Assembly: GCA_002450165.1 (NCBI GenBank)
Contig: DJYQ01000016.1
Location: forward strand, 1 to 56,743
Origin: Prevotellaceae bacterium UBA6974
GTDB lineage: Bacteria; Bacteroidota; Bacteroidia; Bacteroidales; Bacteroidaceae
Length of the DNA stretch: 56,743 nt
Reading direction: 5' to 3'
Part shown: one piece after another, positions 46,478 through 53,148 of the stretch
Numbering within the stretch: the first letter of the stretch is position 1
Layout of the letters: each line of letters starts with the position of its first letter
Position numbers and translations under genes: made by a program
The notes under the pieces: generated by a model
Told to the model about the DNA's origin: nothing
What the model saw: only the letters and a program-made list of their open reading frames with translations
Database searches by the model: none

Positions 46478-48901
46478 TTACTTTACCTCAGTACCATTCA
46501 TGTAGTAAGCCTTACCAGCCTTGACAACTACAATCTGACCATTAACCATGTACTTGCCGTCAGCCTTGGTCTTAGCCTCGGTAGCAATGCTGTTGATACC
46601 GGTTGCATCGTCAGGAGCAAAGCCGAAGAATGTACGAGACTGATTAGGTTCGGGAACACTGCCCTCGGCCAGATAGCAACGGTTGCGAGCCAGAGTGAAG
46701 CCCTCACCCTCTACCTTGTACCAGCCAACAACATCGTTCTGCTTCTGCAACAGATAGTCACCAACCTCCATTGCCATTGTTGCACCGGTAGTATTACCTG
46801 TGTAGCAGGAAGGAACTGCAGCAGCGTTTGGCTGCGGACTCATTGGGCTCAGCTCTGTTTCGAATGGCTCGCCCTCAGCAAGTTCAAGAACAACACCTGT
46901 AGCTGCAGGAATATAACCCTCGGTCAACTCGTTCATACGGATCCAACCCTGCTGCATCTCACCTGTGTAAGCCTTGACACCAGCTGGAATTTCAACAGCA
47001 AATGGAGCATAGAATGTAGCCCAACCGGCTGATGTGATTCGCATATTGGCTGGGAGAGGCTCGTTCTCAGCAGCAAATTCCATTGCCATGGCAACTGGAT
47101 AAGTATCACTGATGTTATAACCTGCCATACGTGTAGGATTAGCACTCGAATTATAACCAAAGCCACGACCTGTCTTCGAATAGTAGAAGCCGCCGTCCTC
47201 CTTAGCATACAGGACAACCTCGGTTGACGAAAGACTGACAGTAGTAGAACCGGTCAGAGTCAGGAAATTATTCTCCAGGTTACGTACAGTTGCATCAGTA
47301 CCATTTACATCAACACGCCAAGCAATTTCTGCTGCATCGTCATCGCTCAAACCATATACCTTGTTGTTGTACACGGTAACCTCCTTGACAGCGAAATACT
47401 TGTTAGTGCCGGAAATAGTGTTATATGCAGCATAATAAACGCCGTCCTTCTCAGCAACAAGTGCCTTGTGAACATTGCGGTCAAATGGCTGAGCCGGTTC
47501 GGTAACAGTAAGCGTAAACTGCTTGGAAGCAGCTGTATAATTCTCGGTTTCATCTGCTGATACAGTAATGGTTGTAGTGCCTGCTGCTACAGTAACAATG
47601 CTAACCTGTGTACCTTCGATAGAAACCTGTGCAACTGATGGGTTGGATGATAATACCTCCAGAACACCATCACCGTTATACTCTACCTCGATGTTTGCGT
47701 TAGCGCCAACCTCCAGATTGCTTATCTCGGTAAAGTTAATAGTGGCAACTGTCTTTTGGCCGGAAGGAGCAACATAATCCAGGTTGTCCCATGACCATTT
47801 GTCATAATCAGGAGCGAGCTCCCATGTACCATTGTAGTTCTTCCATGGACACTGCATTGTACCAGATACGGTACCACCGGCCACCCATGTCTCAGGAACC
47901 TCCTCTGCGCTGTAGTAGATTTCGATATCCTTGTCTTCCTTCTGGATGTCAAAGTAGATACCCTGACGTTTGCCACTCTTATTCTCATAAATACTCTTGA
48001 TCTCGACATTCTGGAACGTTACATTCACGATGTCGCCGCTAACAAGAGTCCCGTCGGCAGCAAGCTCTTCCAACGATGCAAAAACAGGGATTGGCTTTGT
48101 TACAGTCAAAGTATAGCTGTCATAAGAAGGTGCGTATGTATCATCACCAGCATAAGAAGCTATGATAGTCGTCTTACCTGCACCTAACAGTGTAACTGAA
48201 CCTGTTTTCTCGTCAACTGTAGCAACTGCTTCATTGCTGCTGCTGTAGGTTGGATCGTCAAGACCCTCGGGGCTAACAGTAGCTGTGGGAGCATTAAACT
48301 CATCACCCAACACTACGTTATAGCTTTCCTCACCGTTGAAGGTTGTAGTGGTTTCTATCTTGCTGGGATCTACACCTCCTTCCTCATAGGTAACTGTAAC
48401 ACCCAGTACCTGCCCATTATTAGAATTACCTAAAGATATGCAAAAATATTGTGCTCCAGAAACGGAGTTATTATTAAATGTATGTGAATTACCACCTGTA
48501 ATATTTACTGCCGTACTTCCTTCTGTGTACACTGAAGTACACTCTGACGTACTGAATGCACAATGATATGTGGTTTTACCTGAAGCTCCAGAATTTATAT
48601 GAACTTCAACGCTTTTAATTTCACCAGGAATTGGCGTACTATTAGATATAAAAGCACCCTGATTTTTTTGTATTATAATAGCAGAGCCCTGTTTTTTCCC
48701 TTGAAAATAATTGAGCTCATATTCTCCCCCTTCTGTTGCTTCAACTGTGGTTGTAGCCATTGTAGTATTATACGAACTTCCCAGTTCAGCACCAATATTC
48801 GTTAGGGTAATTGTTCCGGTGTCTGCCCATGCCTGTCCAAATCCGACTGCCATCATCAGCACCACCAGGAGTGCCTTGAGTTTGAGTAGTTTTTGTTTCA
48901 T
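46478..48901 (-). CDS. secreted Ig-like (Big_2) repeat protein
   Basis: This 807-residue protein has a signal peptide (to QAWA, residue 26). Residues 27-175 form an unassigned beta domain. Two bacterial Ig-like repeats follow (about 190-270 and about 395-470; YSSSNEAVATVDEKTG, SSNPSVAQVSIEGTQV). An OB-like segment lies between them, and a region around ITSAGWATFYAPFAVEIPAG (about 635) is common in Bacteroidales surface proteins. The C-terminus (DGKYMVNGQIVVVKAGKAYY) matches the tails of the 3101-5023 and 9151-13713 proteins. No catalytic motif is seen; adhesion or glycan binding is a guess. Confidence 0.75.
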   Translation of the reverse strand: MKQKLLKLKALLVVLMMAVGFGQAWADTGTITLTNIGAELGSSYNTTMATTTVEATEGGEYELNYFQGKKQGSAIIIQKNQGAFISNSTPIPGEIKSVEVHINSGASGKTTYHCAFSTSECTSVYTEGSTAVNITGGNSHTFNNNSVSGAQYFCISLGNSNNGQVLGVTVTYEEGGVDPSKIETTTTFNGEESYNVVLGDEFNAPTATVSPEGLDDPTYSSSNEAVATVDEKTGSVTLLGAGKTTIIASYAGDDTYAPSYDSYTLTVTKPIPVFASLEELAADGTLVSGDIVNVTFQNVEIKSIYENKSGKRQGIYFDIQKEDKDIEIYYSAEEVPETWVAGGTVSGTMQCPWKNYNGTWELAPDYDKWSWDNLDYVAPSGQKTVATINFTEISNLEVGANANIEVEYNGDGVLEVLSSNPSVAQVSIEGTQVSIVTVAAGTTTITVSADETENYTAASKQFTLTVTEPAQPFDRNVHKALVAEKDGVYYAAYNTISGTNKYFAVKEVTVYNNKVYGLSDDDAAEIAWRVDVNGTDATVRNLENNFLTLTGSTTVSLSSTEVVLYAKEDGGFYYSKTGRGFGYNSSANPTRMAGYNISDTYPVAMAMEFAAENEPLPANMRITSAGWATFYAPFAVEIPAGVKAYTGEMQQGWIRMNELTEGYIPAATGVVLELAEGEPFETELSPMSPQPNAAAVPSCYTGNTTGATMAMEVGDYLLQKQNDVVGWYKVEGEGFTLARNRCYLAEGSVPEPNQSRTFFGFAPDDATGINSIATEAKTKADGKYMVNGQIVVVKAGKAYYMNGTEVK

Positions 48902-49072
48902 TTTGTTTTGATTTAGTTATTAATTTATATTAGGTTTTTACTTTTTCTGTTCCTATGTTATGGATGAATCCATACCGTGTGCAAAATTATAAAATTTTCA
49001 CAAACACACAAAACAAATCTTAAATAAATTTTTCACAAAAAAAACAATCCCGACACACCAACTTACTCTACT
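48902..49072. other. AT-rich intergenic stretch with two DnaA-box-like sites
   Basis: Apart from the promoter of the Ig-like gene there is no ORF here. TTTTTCACA (49029-49037) fits the degenerate DnaA box TTWTNCACA, and ATTTTCACA (48994-49002) misses it by one base. Such matches are expected by chance in AT-rich DNA, so the origin reading is weak. Confidence 0.3.
48982..49012 (-). promoter_or_regulatory. promoter of the Ig-like secreted protein gene
   Basis: On the minus strand TTTG (49012-49009), a 19-base spacer and TAATTTTG (48989-48982) form a full promoter with a leader of about 75 bases. Confidence 0.75.
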
Positions 49073-49249
49073 TTAGCATTTGCACCCTCCCCGACTCCAC
49101 ACGTGTCCACCCCAGGAGTCAACAAAAAGCGTTGCTGCCTGCCTCTGCCAAAAGATGTAGAATTCGACTCCTTTAAAGTTGGGGCTGTTCAACTTCTCCC
49201 ACAGGTCCCAATACCCCAACGTGTCTTCTATCGCTTTAATCAGTTGCTG
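49073..49249 (-). pseudogene. remnant of a KilA-N domain protein
   Basis: In the frame ending at TAA 49073 the minus strand encodes TLGYWDLWEKLNSPNFKGVE (about 49162-49221), which matches the KilA-N segment usually written LGIWEQLNNPDFKGVEF. The similarity fades after GVEFYIF, and there is no start codon of its own, since the frame runs out of the end of the Fic gene. KilA-N proteins belong to phages and accessory islands, so this looks like debris from an earlier insertion. Confidence 0.6.
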
Positions 49250-50273
49250 GGTTCACAACCTCCCAATGACCGTTCTTATTGCTACCGACTCGAATGATAG
49301 CCCCTTCTTTTTTCAACTCGCCGAGACGACGTTTCACAGTTGCTTCTGATACGCCTACGACAACTGCGTATTCGGCATAGTTGAGAGTGCCATTCTGTAA
49401 AACAGCTTGATAAAGTCGCTCTTTTATCGGGTCAGAAATGCCTTTTATCGGGTCAGAAATACCTTTTATCGGGTCAGTTTCCTGTGATTTCTTGTATTCT
49501 TCTATCTCCTTTCTGATATTCCGGATATGCTCTTCCATCATAAATTTACGGATTGGTTCGAGCGATTCCTGTTCTCGGGAATCAACCAAGGCTTGAATAT
49601 ATTCGGCTTTATCTTCCTTGACTATTTTCACCGGGATTAATCCAAACTCGTATTGCAGGTGGTTCATTACAAGTCGGGACATACGTCCATTGCCATCAAC
49701 CCAAGGATGAATGGTCACCAACTGATAGTGAGCATCGAAACTGAAGAGATATTTTGCAATAATGTCATCCAGGACTGACAGTTCATTCCTTCGCTGATTA
49801 AGTTGTTTACAAAACTCTTCCAACTTGGCAGGAACTTTCTGATAATTCATGTACGAACGTCCACCAATGCCGGCTGTAACACCGACCAAGCGAAGGTCGC
49901 CTTTAGAGGCATCGAAAGAGCCTTGTGCCGTGTTATACGAGGCTCCTGTATTCTTCATTACAAGCGCCGAAAGGCTTTTGAGCAATTCCACAGAGAAATC
50001 TTCGTGCTGATGTGCCAATCGCATAGAATGTTCGTATGCCGCTTTCAAATCGAGATTCATCATTTGCTCTTGTATGCTACGTCCCTTTGCAGTAATGCCT
50101 TCGTCGAAAAGCAACTGATTCTCAATCTCCGTAACCGTGCTGCCCTCAATAGCTGTAGAATGGGTTATCAGCGAATACAAATAGAACTTTTTATAGTCTA
50201 TCTGATCAGCAATTCCCAATGACGCATATTCTCCGAGTGCATCAAGCAATTTCTTTATCAGCTCCTGTTTCAT
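49236..50273 (-). CDS. Fic-domain protein with C-terminal winged helix
   Basis: This 345-residue protein has the Fic active motif HPWVDGNGRMSR (His for catalysis, DGNGR for phosphate binding), preceded by the autoinhibitory motif STAIEGS near residue 43, so AMPylation activity would be held in check. The C-terminus is a winged-helix DNA-binding domain (YAEYAVVVGVSEATVKRRLG). Between them are three DPIK repeats encoded by a 21-base tandem repeat. ATG 50273 is 4 bases after the gldE stop. The gene is AT-richer than its neighbours and abuts a KilA-N remnant, suggesting acquisition. It may be a self-regulated toxin-like protein or a regulator. Confidence 0.9.
   Translation of the reverse strand: MKQELIKKLLDALGEYASLGIADQIDYKKFYLYSLITHSTAIEGSTVTEIENQLLFDEGITAKGRSIQEQMMNLDLKAAYEHSMRLAHQHEDFSVELLKSLSALVMKNTGASYNTAQGSFDASKGDLRLVGVTAGIGGRSYMNYQKVPAKLEEFCKQLNQRRNELSVLDDIIAKYLFSFDAHYQLVTIHPWVDGNGRMSRLVMNHLQYEFGLIPVKIVKEDKAEYIQALVDSREQESLEPIRKFMMEEHIRNIRKEIEEYKKSQETDPIKGISDPIKGISDPIKERLYQAVLQNGTLNYAEYAVVVGVSEATVKRRLGELKKEGAIIRVGSNKNGHWEVVNPATD
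49421..49477 (+). repeat. 21-base tandem repeat inside the Fic gene
   Basis: CTTTTATCGGGTCAGAAAT plus two bases occurs at 49421-49441 and 49442-49462, with a partial copy at 49463-49477. On the coding strand this gives DPIKGIS, DPIKGIS, DPIKE in the linker before the winged helix. Confidence 0.95.
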
Positions 50274-50277
50274 CGGA

Positions 50278-51591
50278 CTAAAGTTTTGCAGGGCGGTGGA
50301 TGACCTTGATGGCAACGATGCGGCGGTTGTCCATTTCCATGACCTCGAAGGTGAAGTCATGATATGTAATCTTCTCGTGGAGTGTGGGGAATTCGCCCTT
50401 GATTTCGAGCAGGAGGCCTGCGAGTGTGTCGGCATCGCCCTCGACCTCCTGGAAGTAATCGTCGTCAAGGCGCATGATGCGGTAGAAATCCGTAAGCAAG
50501 GTCTTGGCCTGGAAGATGTATGTATTGTGGTTCAGGCGCTGATAGCTCTTTTCGGTATCATCGTACTCGTCATCTATCTCGCCTACGATTTCCTCGATGA
50601 TGTCCTCCATGGTGACTATACCGCTGGTTCCACCAAATTCATCTACGACTATGGCAATGTGTACCTTGTTCTGCTGGAAATCGCGCAGCAGGTCGTCTAT
50701 CATCTTAGTCTCGGGGACAAAGTATGGTGCGCGCACCAAGGACTGCCAGCGGAAATTGGCTGGTTTCTGAAGATGAGGGAGCAGGTCCTTGATGTACAGG
50801 ACTCCCTTGATATTGTCCTCGTTACCGCTATATACGGGTATGCGGCTGTAGTTGTTTTCTATGATACATTGTATGACCTGAGGAAAGGTTGCGCGTATGT
50901 CCAGGTCAACGATATCCACACGGGGGGTCATGACCTCGCGCGCCATCTCGCCGCCAAAGCGTATGATGCCTTGCAGCATCTGGCTCTCCTGTGCGATGTC
51001 TTTCTGGTCGGTGAGCTCCATTGCCTTCTCCAGGTCATCGACGGTAAAGGATTCGGTGTCGTGCTGTACGACGCGGTCGGTGAAGGCCTTGCTCATCATC
51101 AGCAGCGTGGACAGGGGCCAGAATATCTTGCGCAGGAGCAGCAGTACCTGGGACATGGAGCGGCAGAAGGACAGCGTGTGCTGGGTGCCGTATATCTTGG
51201 GCATAACCTCGCCGAACAGGAGGAGCAGGAATGTGAGCAGTACGGTAAGTATCAAGAACTCTATCCACTCACTGCCTGGACCGAAGCTGAGCCATTTCAT
51301 GAAGAAATAGTTGAGCAGTATGATTATTGACACGTTGACCAGGTTATTAAGTATCAGTATGGTGGCAAGCAAGCGGTCGGGGTGCCGACGCAGGCGGTTG
51401 ATGCAGCGGTCGCTGGCACTGTGTTCCTCGTCCAGTTGCGACAGGTCCTGAGGGGTGAGGCTGAAGAATGCTATCTCGCTGGCGGATGCCAACCCACTGC
51501 AGATGAGCAACAGCAGGCTGACAGCAAGAGCGACCCATGCCCATAGGGTGGGTGCGTATGTAATTATCTGGATGTCGGTAAGAGTGTACAA
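50278..51591 (-). CDS. gldE: GldE-type CNNM/CBS/CorC membrane protein
   Basis: This 437-residue protein has a CNNM-like membrane part (four hydrophobic segments, residues 15-190, SGLASASEIAFFSL), two CBS domains (MTPRVDIVDLD and DEFGGTSGIVTMEDIIEEIVGE) and a C-terminal CorC/HlyC domain. Members are linked to Mg/Co transport; the Bacteroidota orthologues beside ssb are named GldE after gliding motility, but occur in non-gliding species. It starts 9 bases after the ssb stop. Confidence 0.88.
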   Translation of the reverse strand: MYTLTDIQIITYAPTLWAWVALAVSLLLLICSGLASASEIAFFSLTPQDLSQLDEEHSASDRCINRLRRHPDRLLATILILNNLVNVSIIILLNYFFMKWLSFGPGSEWIEFLILTVLLTFLLLLFGEVMPKIYGTQHTLSFCRSMSQVLLLLRKIFWPLSTLLMMSKAFTDRVVQHDTESFTVDDLEKAMELTDQKDIAQESQMLQGIIRFGGEMAREVMTPRVDIVDLDIRATFPQVIQCIIENNYSRIPVYSGNEDNIKGVLYIKDLLPHLQKPANFRWQSLVRAPYFVPETKMIDDLLRDFQQNKVHIAIVVDEFGGTSGIVTMEDIIEEIVGEIDDEYDDTEKSYQRLNHNTYIFQAKTLLTDFYRIMRLDDDYFQEVEGDADTLAGLLLEIKGEFPTLHEKITYHDFTFEVMEMDNRRIVAIKVIHRPAKL

Positions 51592-51600
51592 GGCGGGCTG

Positions 51601-51972
51601 TTATGGGTTAGCGTTTGTGGCCTGCGGCTCCGCTGGGGCCTGTGGCTTGGGACTTAGCATTTCCATTGCGTCTGCCCAGATTTCGACTACATAGCGTTTG
51701 TTGCCGTTGCGGTCGTCATAGCTGCGTGTGTGCAGCTTGCCCTCGATATATAGTTTGTCACCCTTGTGGACGTATTTTTCGACGGTCTCGGCCAACTGAC
51801 GCCATAGCACGACATTGTGCCATTCGGTCTGGTCGGGTACCTGTGTGCCGTTCTTCAGTGTATAGCCTCGTTCGGTGGTGGCAAGGCGCAGGCTGGCTAC
51901 GGCAACTCCCTGGTCGATATAGCGTACCTCGGGGTCCACGCCTACATTGCCGATAAGCATGACTTTGTTCAT
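51601..51972 (-). CDS. ssb: single-stranded DNA-binding protein, short form
   Basis: This 123-residue protein is a complete OB fold (MNKVMLIGNVGVDPEVRYID ... TEWHNVVLWRQLAE ... KLYIEGKLHTRSYDD). The C-terminal tail is only about 15 residues (PKPQAPAEPQATNANP) and lacks the acidic DDDIPF-like tip by which SSB recruits repair and replication proteins. It forms a leftward pair with gldE, as is usual in Bacteroidota. A second, full-length SSB elsewhere is likely. Confidence 0.92.
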   Translation of the reverse strand: MNKVMLIGNVGVDPEVRYIDQGVAVASLRLATTERGYTLKNGTQVPDQTEWHNVVLWRQLAETVEKYVHKGDKLYIEGKLHTRSYDDRNGNKRYVVEIWADAMEMLSPKPQAPAEPQATNANP

Positions 51973-52004
51973 AGTGGTTAACGGTTAAACGTTTATTTTG
52001 CAGG

Positions 52005-52012
52005 CAAAGGTA
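52005..52012 (-). promoter_or_regulatory. -7 element for ssb-gldE
   Basis: The minus strand reads TACCTTTG, 33 bases ahead of the ssb ATG. No clear -33 box was found. Confidence 0.55.
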
Positions 52013-52066
52013 ATAGTTTTTTTGATAATTATGGTATATTGTGGCTGTTGAATTGTGTTTTATTGC

Positions 52067-52074
52067 TAACTTTG
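52067..52074 (+). promoter_or_regulatory. -7 element for the TIGR02757 gene
   Basis: TAACTTTG ends six bases before the ATG at 52080, so the transcript would begin at or beside the start codon. TTG candidates upstream are at a non-ideal spacing. Confidence 0.5.
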
Positions 52075-52079
52075 CACTG

Positions 52080-52811
52080 ATGAAGATAACAAAAGAGAGA
52101 TTGGACAGATCGTATGCCGAGACCTTCAACATAGACAGTTTCCTGCAGGTTGACCCCTGCGGCATTGTATATGAGCTGAAGGAGCATACGGACAACCTGC
52201 TGGACATTGAGCTGGGGGCACTGTTCGTAGCAATGATATCGTGGGGCAACCGCAAGGCCATCCGGAGTGCTGCGCGCAGGATGCTGGGCGTAGAGATGAA
52301 GTGGCGACCGGGGGCGTTTGTCATGTCGGGAGCTTACAGGGATTCGTATATGGATGCCAGGAACAACTGTGTTTACCGCACGCTTAACCGTGATGCGTTT
52401 ATCCTGGTGTGCGAGAACATACAACGTGCATTGGCATCCTCTGGCTGCAGTACGCTGGAGGGGTATTTTGCCAGTCGCAACATCGATGGGATTATCCGCG
52501 AGCTGTCTGTATGGCTTAAGCCGGCACGCCTGGGAACTTTTGGCACATCTGCCTGCAAGCGGATATGTATGTACCTGCGCTGGATGATACGCACGCAGGC
52601 GCCAGACCTGGGACTCTGGCGCAACCATAGCCAGAGGGACCTGTATGCCGTAATGGATGTGCATGTGTGCAGGCTGACGGCCGAACTGACAGGGATGAAC
52701 CAGGCATCGTGGAAAAATTGCTGCCGCCTGACGCAGATTTTTCGCAGCTGGGATGCTGCAGATCCACTTAAATACGATGTTGCGCTGATGACTGTGGTGG
52801 ATAATGGTTAG
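52080..52811 (+). CDS. TIGR02757/DUF2400 family protein
   Basis: This 243-residue protein matches the Bacteroidota TIGR02757 family by LFVAMISWGNRKAIRSAARR, YAVMDVHVCRLTAELTGM and DPLKYDVALM, which recall a helix-hairpin-helix DNA glycosylase fold. Function is not established; a role in DNA repair is inferred from fold and from ssb next door. ATG 52080 gives the conserved start MKITKERLDR; the in-frame GTG 13 codons earlier lies upstream of the promoter element. Confidence 0.85.
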   Translation: MKITKERLDRSYAETFNIDSFLQVDPCGIVYELKEHTDNLLDIELGALFVAMISWGNRKAIRSAARRMLGVEMKWRPGAFVMSGAYRDSYMDARNNCVYRTLNRDAFILVCENIQRALASSGCSTLEGYFASRNIDGIIRELSVWLKPARLGTFGTSACKRICMYLRWMIRTQAPDLGLWRNHSQRDLYAVMDVHVCRLTAELTGMNQASWKNCCRLTQIFRSWDAADPLKYDVALMTVVDNG

Positions 52812-52847
52812 TGGTCAGGGGGGTAGCGGTTAGGGGTTAGCGGTTAG
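52806..52847 (+). repeat. short GGTTAG-type repeats
   Basis: GGTTAG occurs at the stop of the TIGR02757 gene and again three times within GTAGCGGTTAGGGGTTAGCGGTTAG. A related AGTGGTTAACGGTTAAACG lies before ssb (51973-51991). Their role is unknown. Confidence 0.5.
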
Positions 52848-52872
52848 AAAAAACATAAAAATAGGAAAAAGG

Positions 52873-52904
52873 TTTGGACTTATAATTTTTTTTCCTTACC
52901 TTTG
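52873..52904 (+). promoter_or_regulatory. promoter of the 29-residue basic protein gene
   Basis: TTTG (52873-52876), a 20-base spacer and TACCTTTG (52897-52904) form one of the best promoters in the window; the leader is about 34 bases. Confidence 0.85.
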
Positions 52905-52944
52905 CACGCTGAAAAATGTATTAACGTCAAATAGAATTTAAATT

Positions 52945-53034
52945 ATGCCTAACGGAAAGAAGCACAAGCGTCACAAGATGGCGACTCACAAGCGTAAGAA
53001 GAGACTGCGTAAGAACAGACATAAGAGCAAGTAA
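52945..53034 (+). CDS. 29-residue basic protein, AURKAIP1/COX24 (bS22/mS38-like) ribosomal protein
   Basis: The frame encodes 29 residues, MPNGKKHKRHKMATHKRKKR then LRKNRHKSK, with 17 Lys, Arg or His. The KMATHKRKKRLRKNRHK part matches the AURKAIP1/COX24 motif found in mitochondrial mS38 and bacterial bS22, which sits on the small ribosomal subunit. A strong promoter ahead and a terminator behind give it its own transcript, as expected for a ribosome-associated product. The exact ribosomal role in Bacteroidota is inferred. Confidence 0.85.
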   Translation: MPNGKKHKRHKMATHKRKKRLRKNRHKSK

Positions 53035-53077
53035 ATATCTTGCCGTCTGGATAGGCGCATGCTTGAAAGGAATAACT

Positions 53078-53126
53078 CCAGTGGCACTACCTGTGTTATT
53101 TAATAAGGTATAGCCGCTGGTTTTTT
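53078..53126 (+). terminator. intrinsic terminator after the 29-residue protein gene
   Basis: CCAGTGGCACTACC pairs with GGTATAGCCGCTGG with mismatches or wobbles, followed directly by TTTTTT. Confidence 0.75.
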
Positions 53127-53148
53127 ATATCGAAGGTATCAGGATAGG

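Noticed and set aside
49103..49297. Rightward 64-residue frame downstream of Fic
   Set aside because: It is antisense to the KilA-N-like remnant and has no motif or promoter.
49421..49477. CRISPR-like repeats
   Set aside because: The 21-base units are contiguous with no spacers and lie in frame inside a coding sequence.
50274..50468. 65-residue N-terminal extension of the Fic protein
   Set aside because: It overlaps the end of gldE and is Ser/Arg-rich low-complexity; ATG 50273 gives the usual Fic start.
50296..51330. 344-residue rightward frame opposite gldE
   Set aside because: It is the complement of the CBS-domain coding region and resembles no family; gldE is clear.
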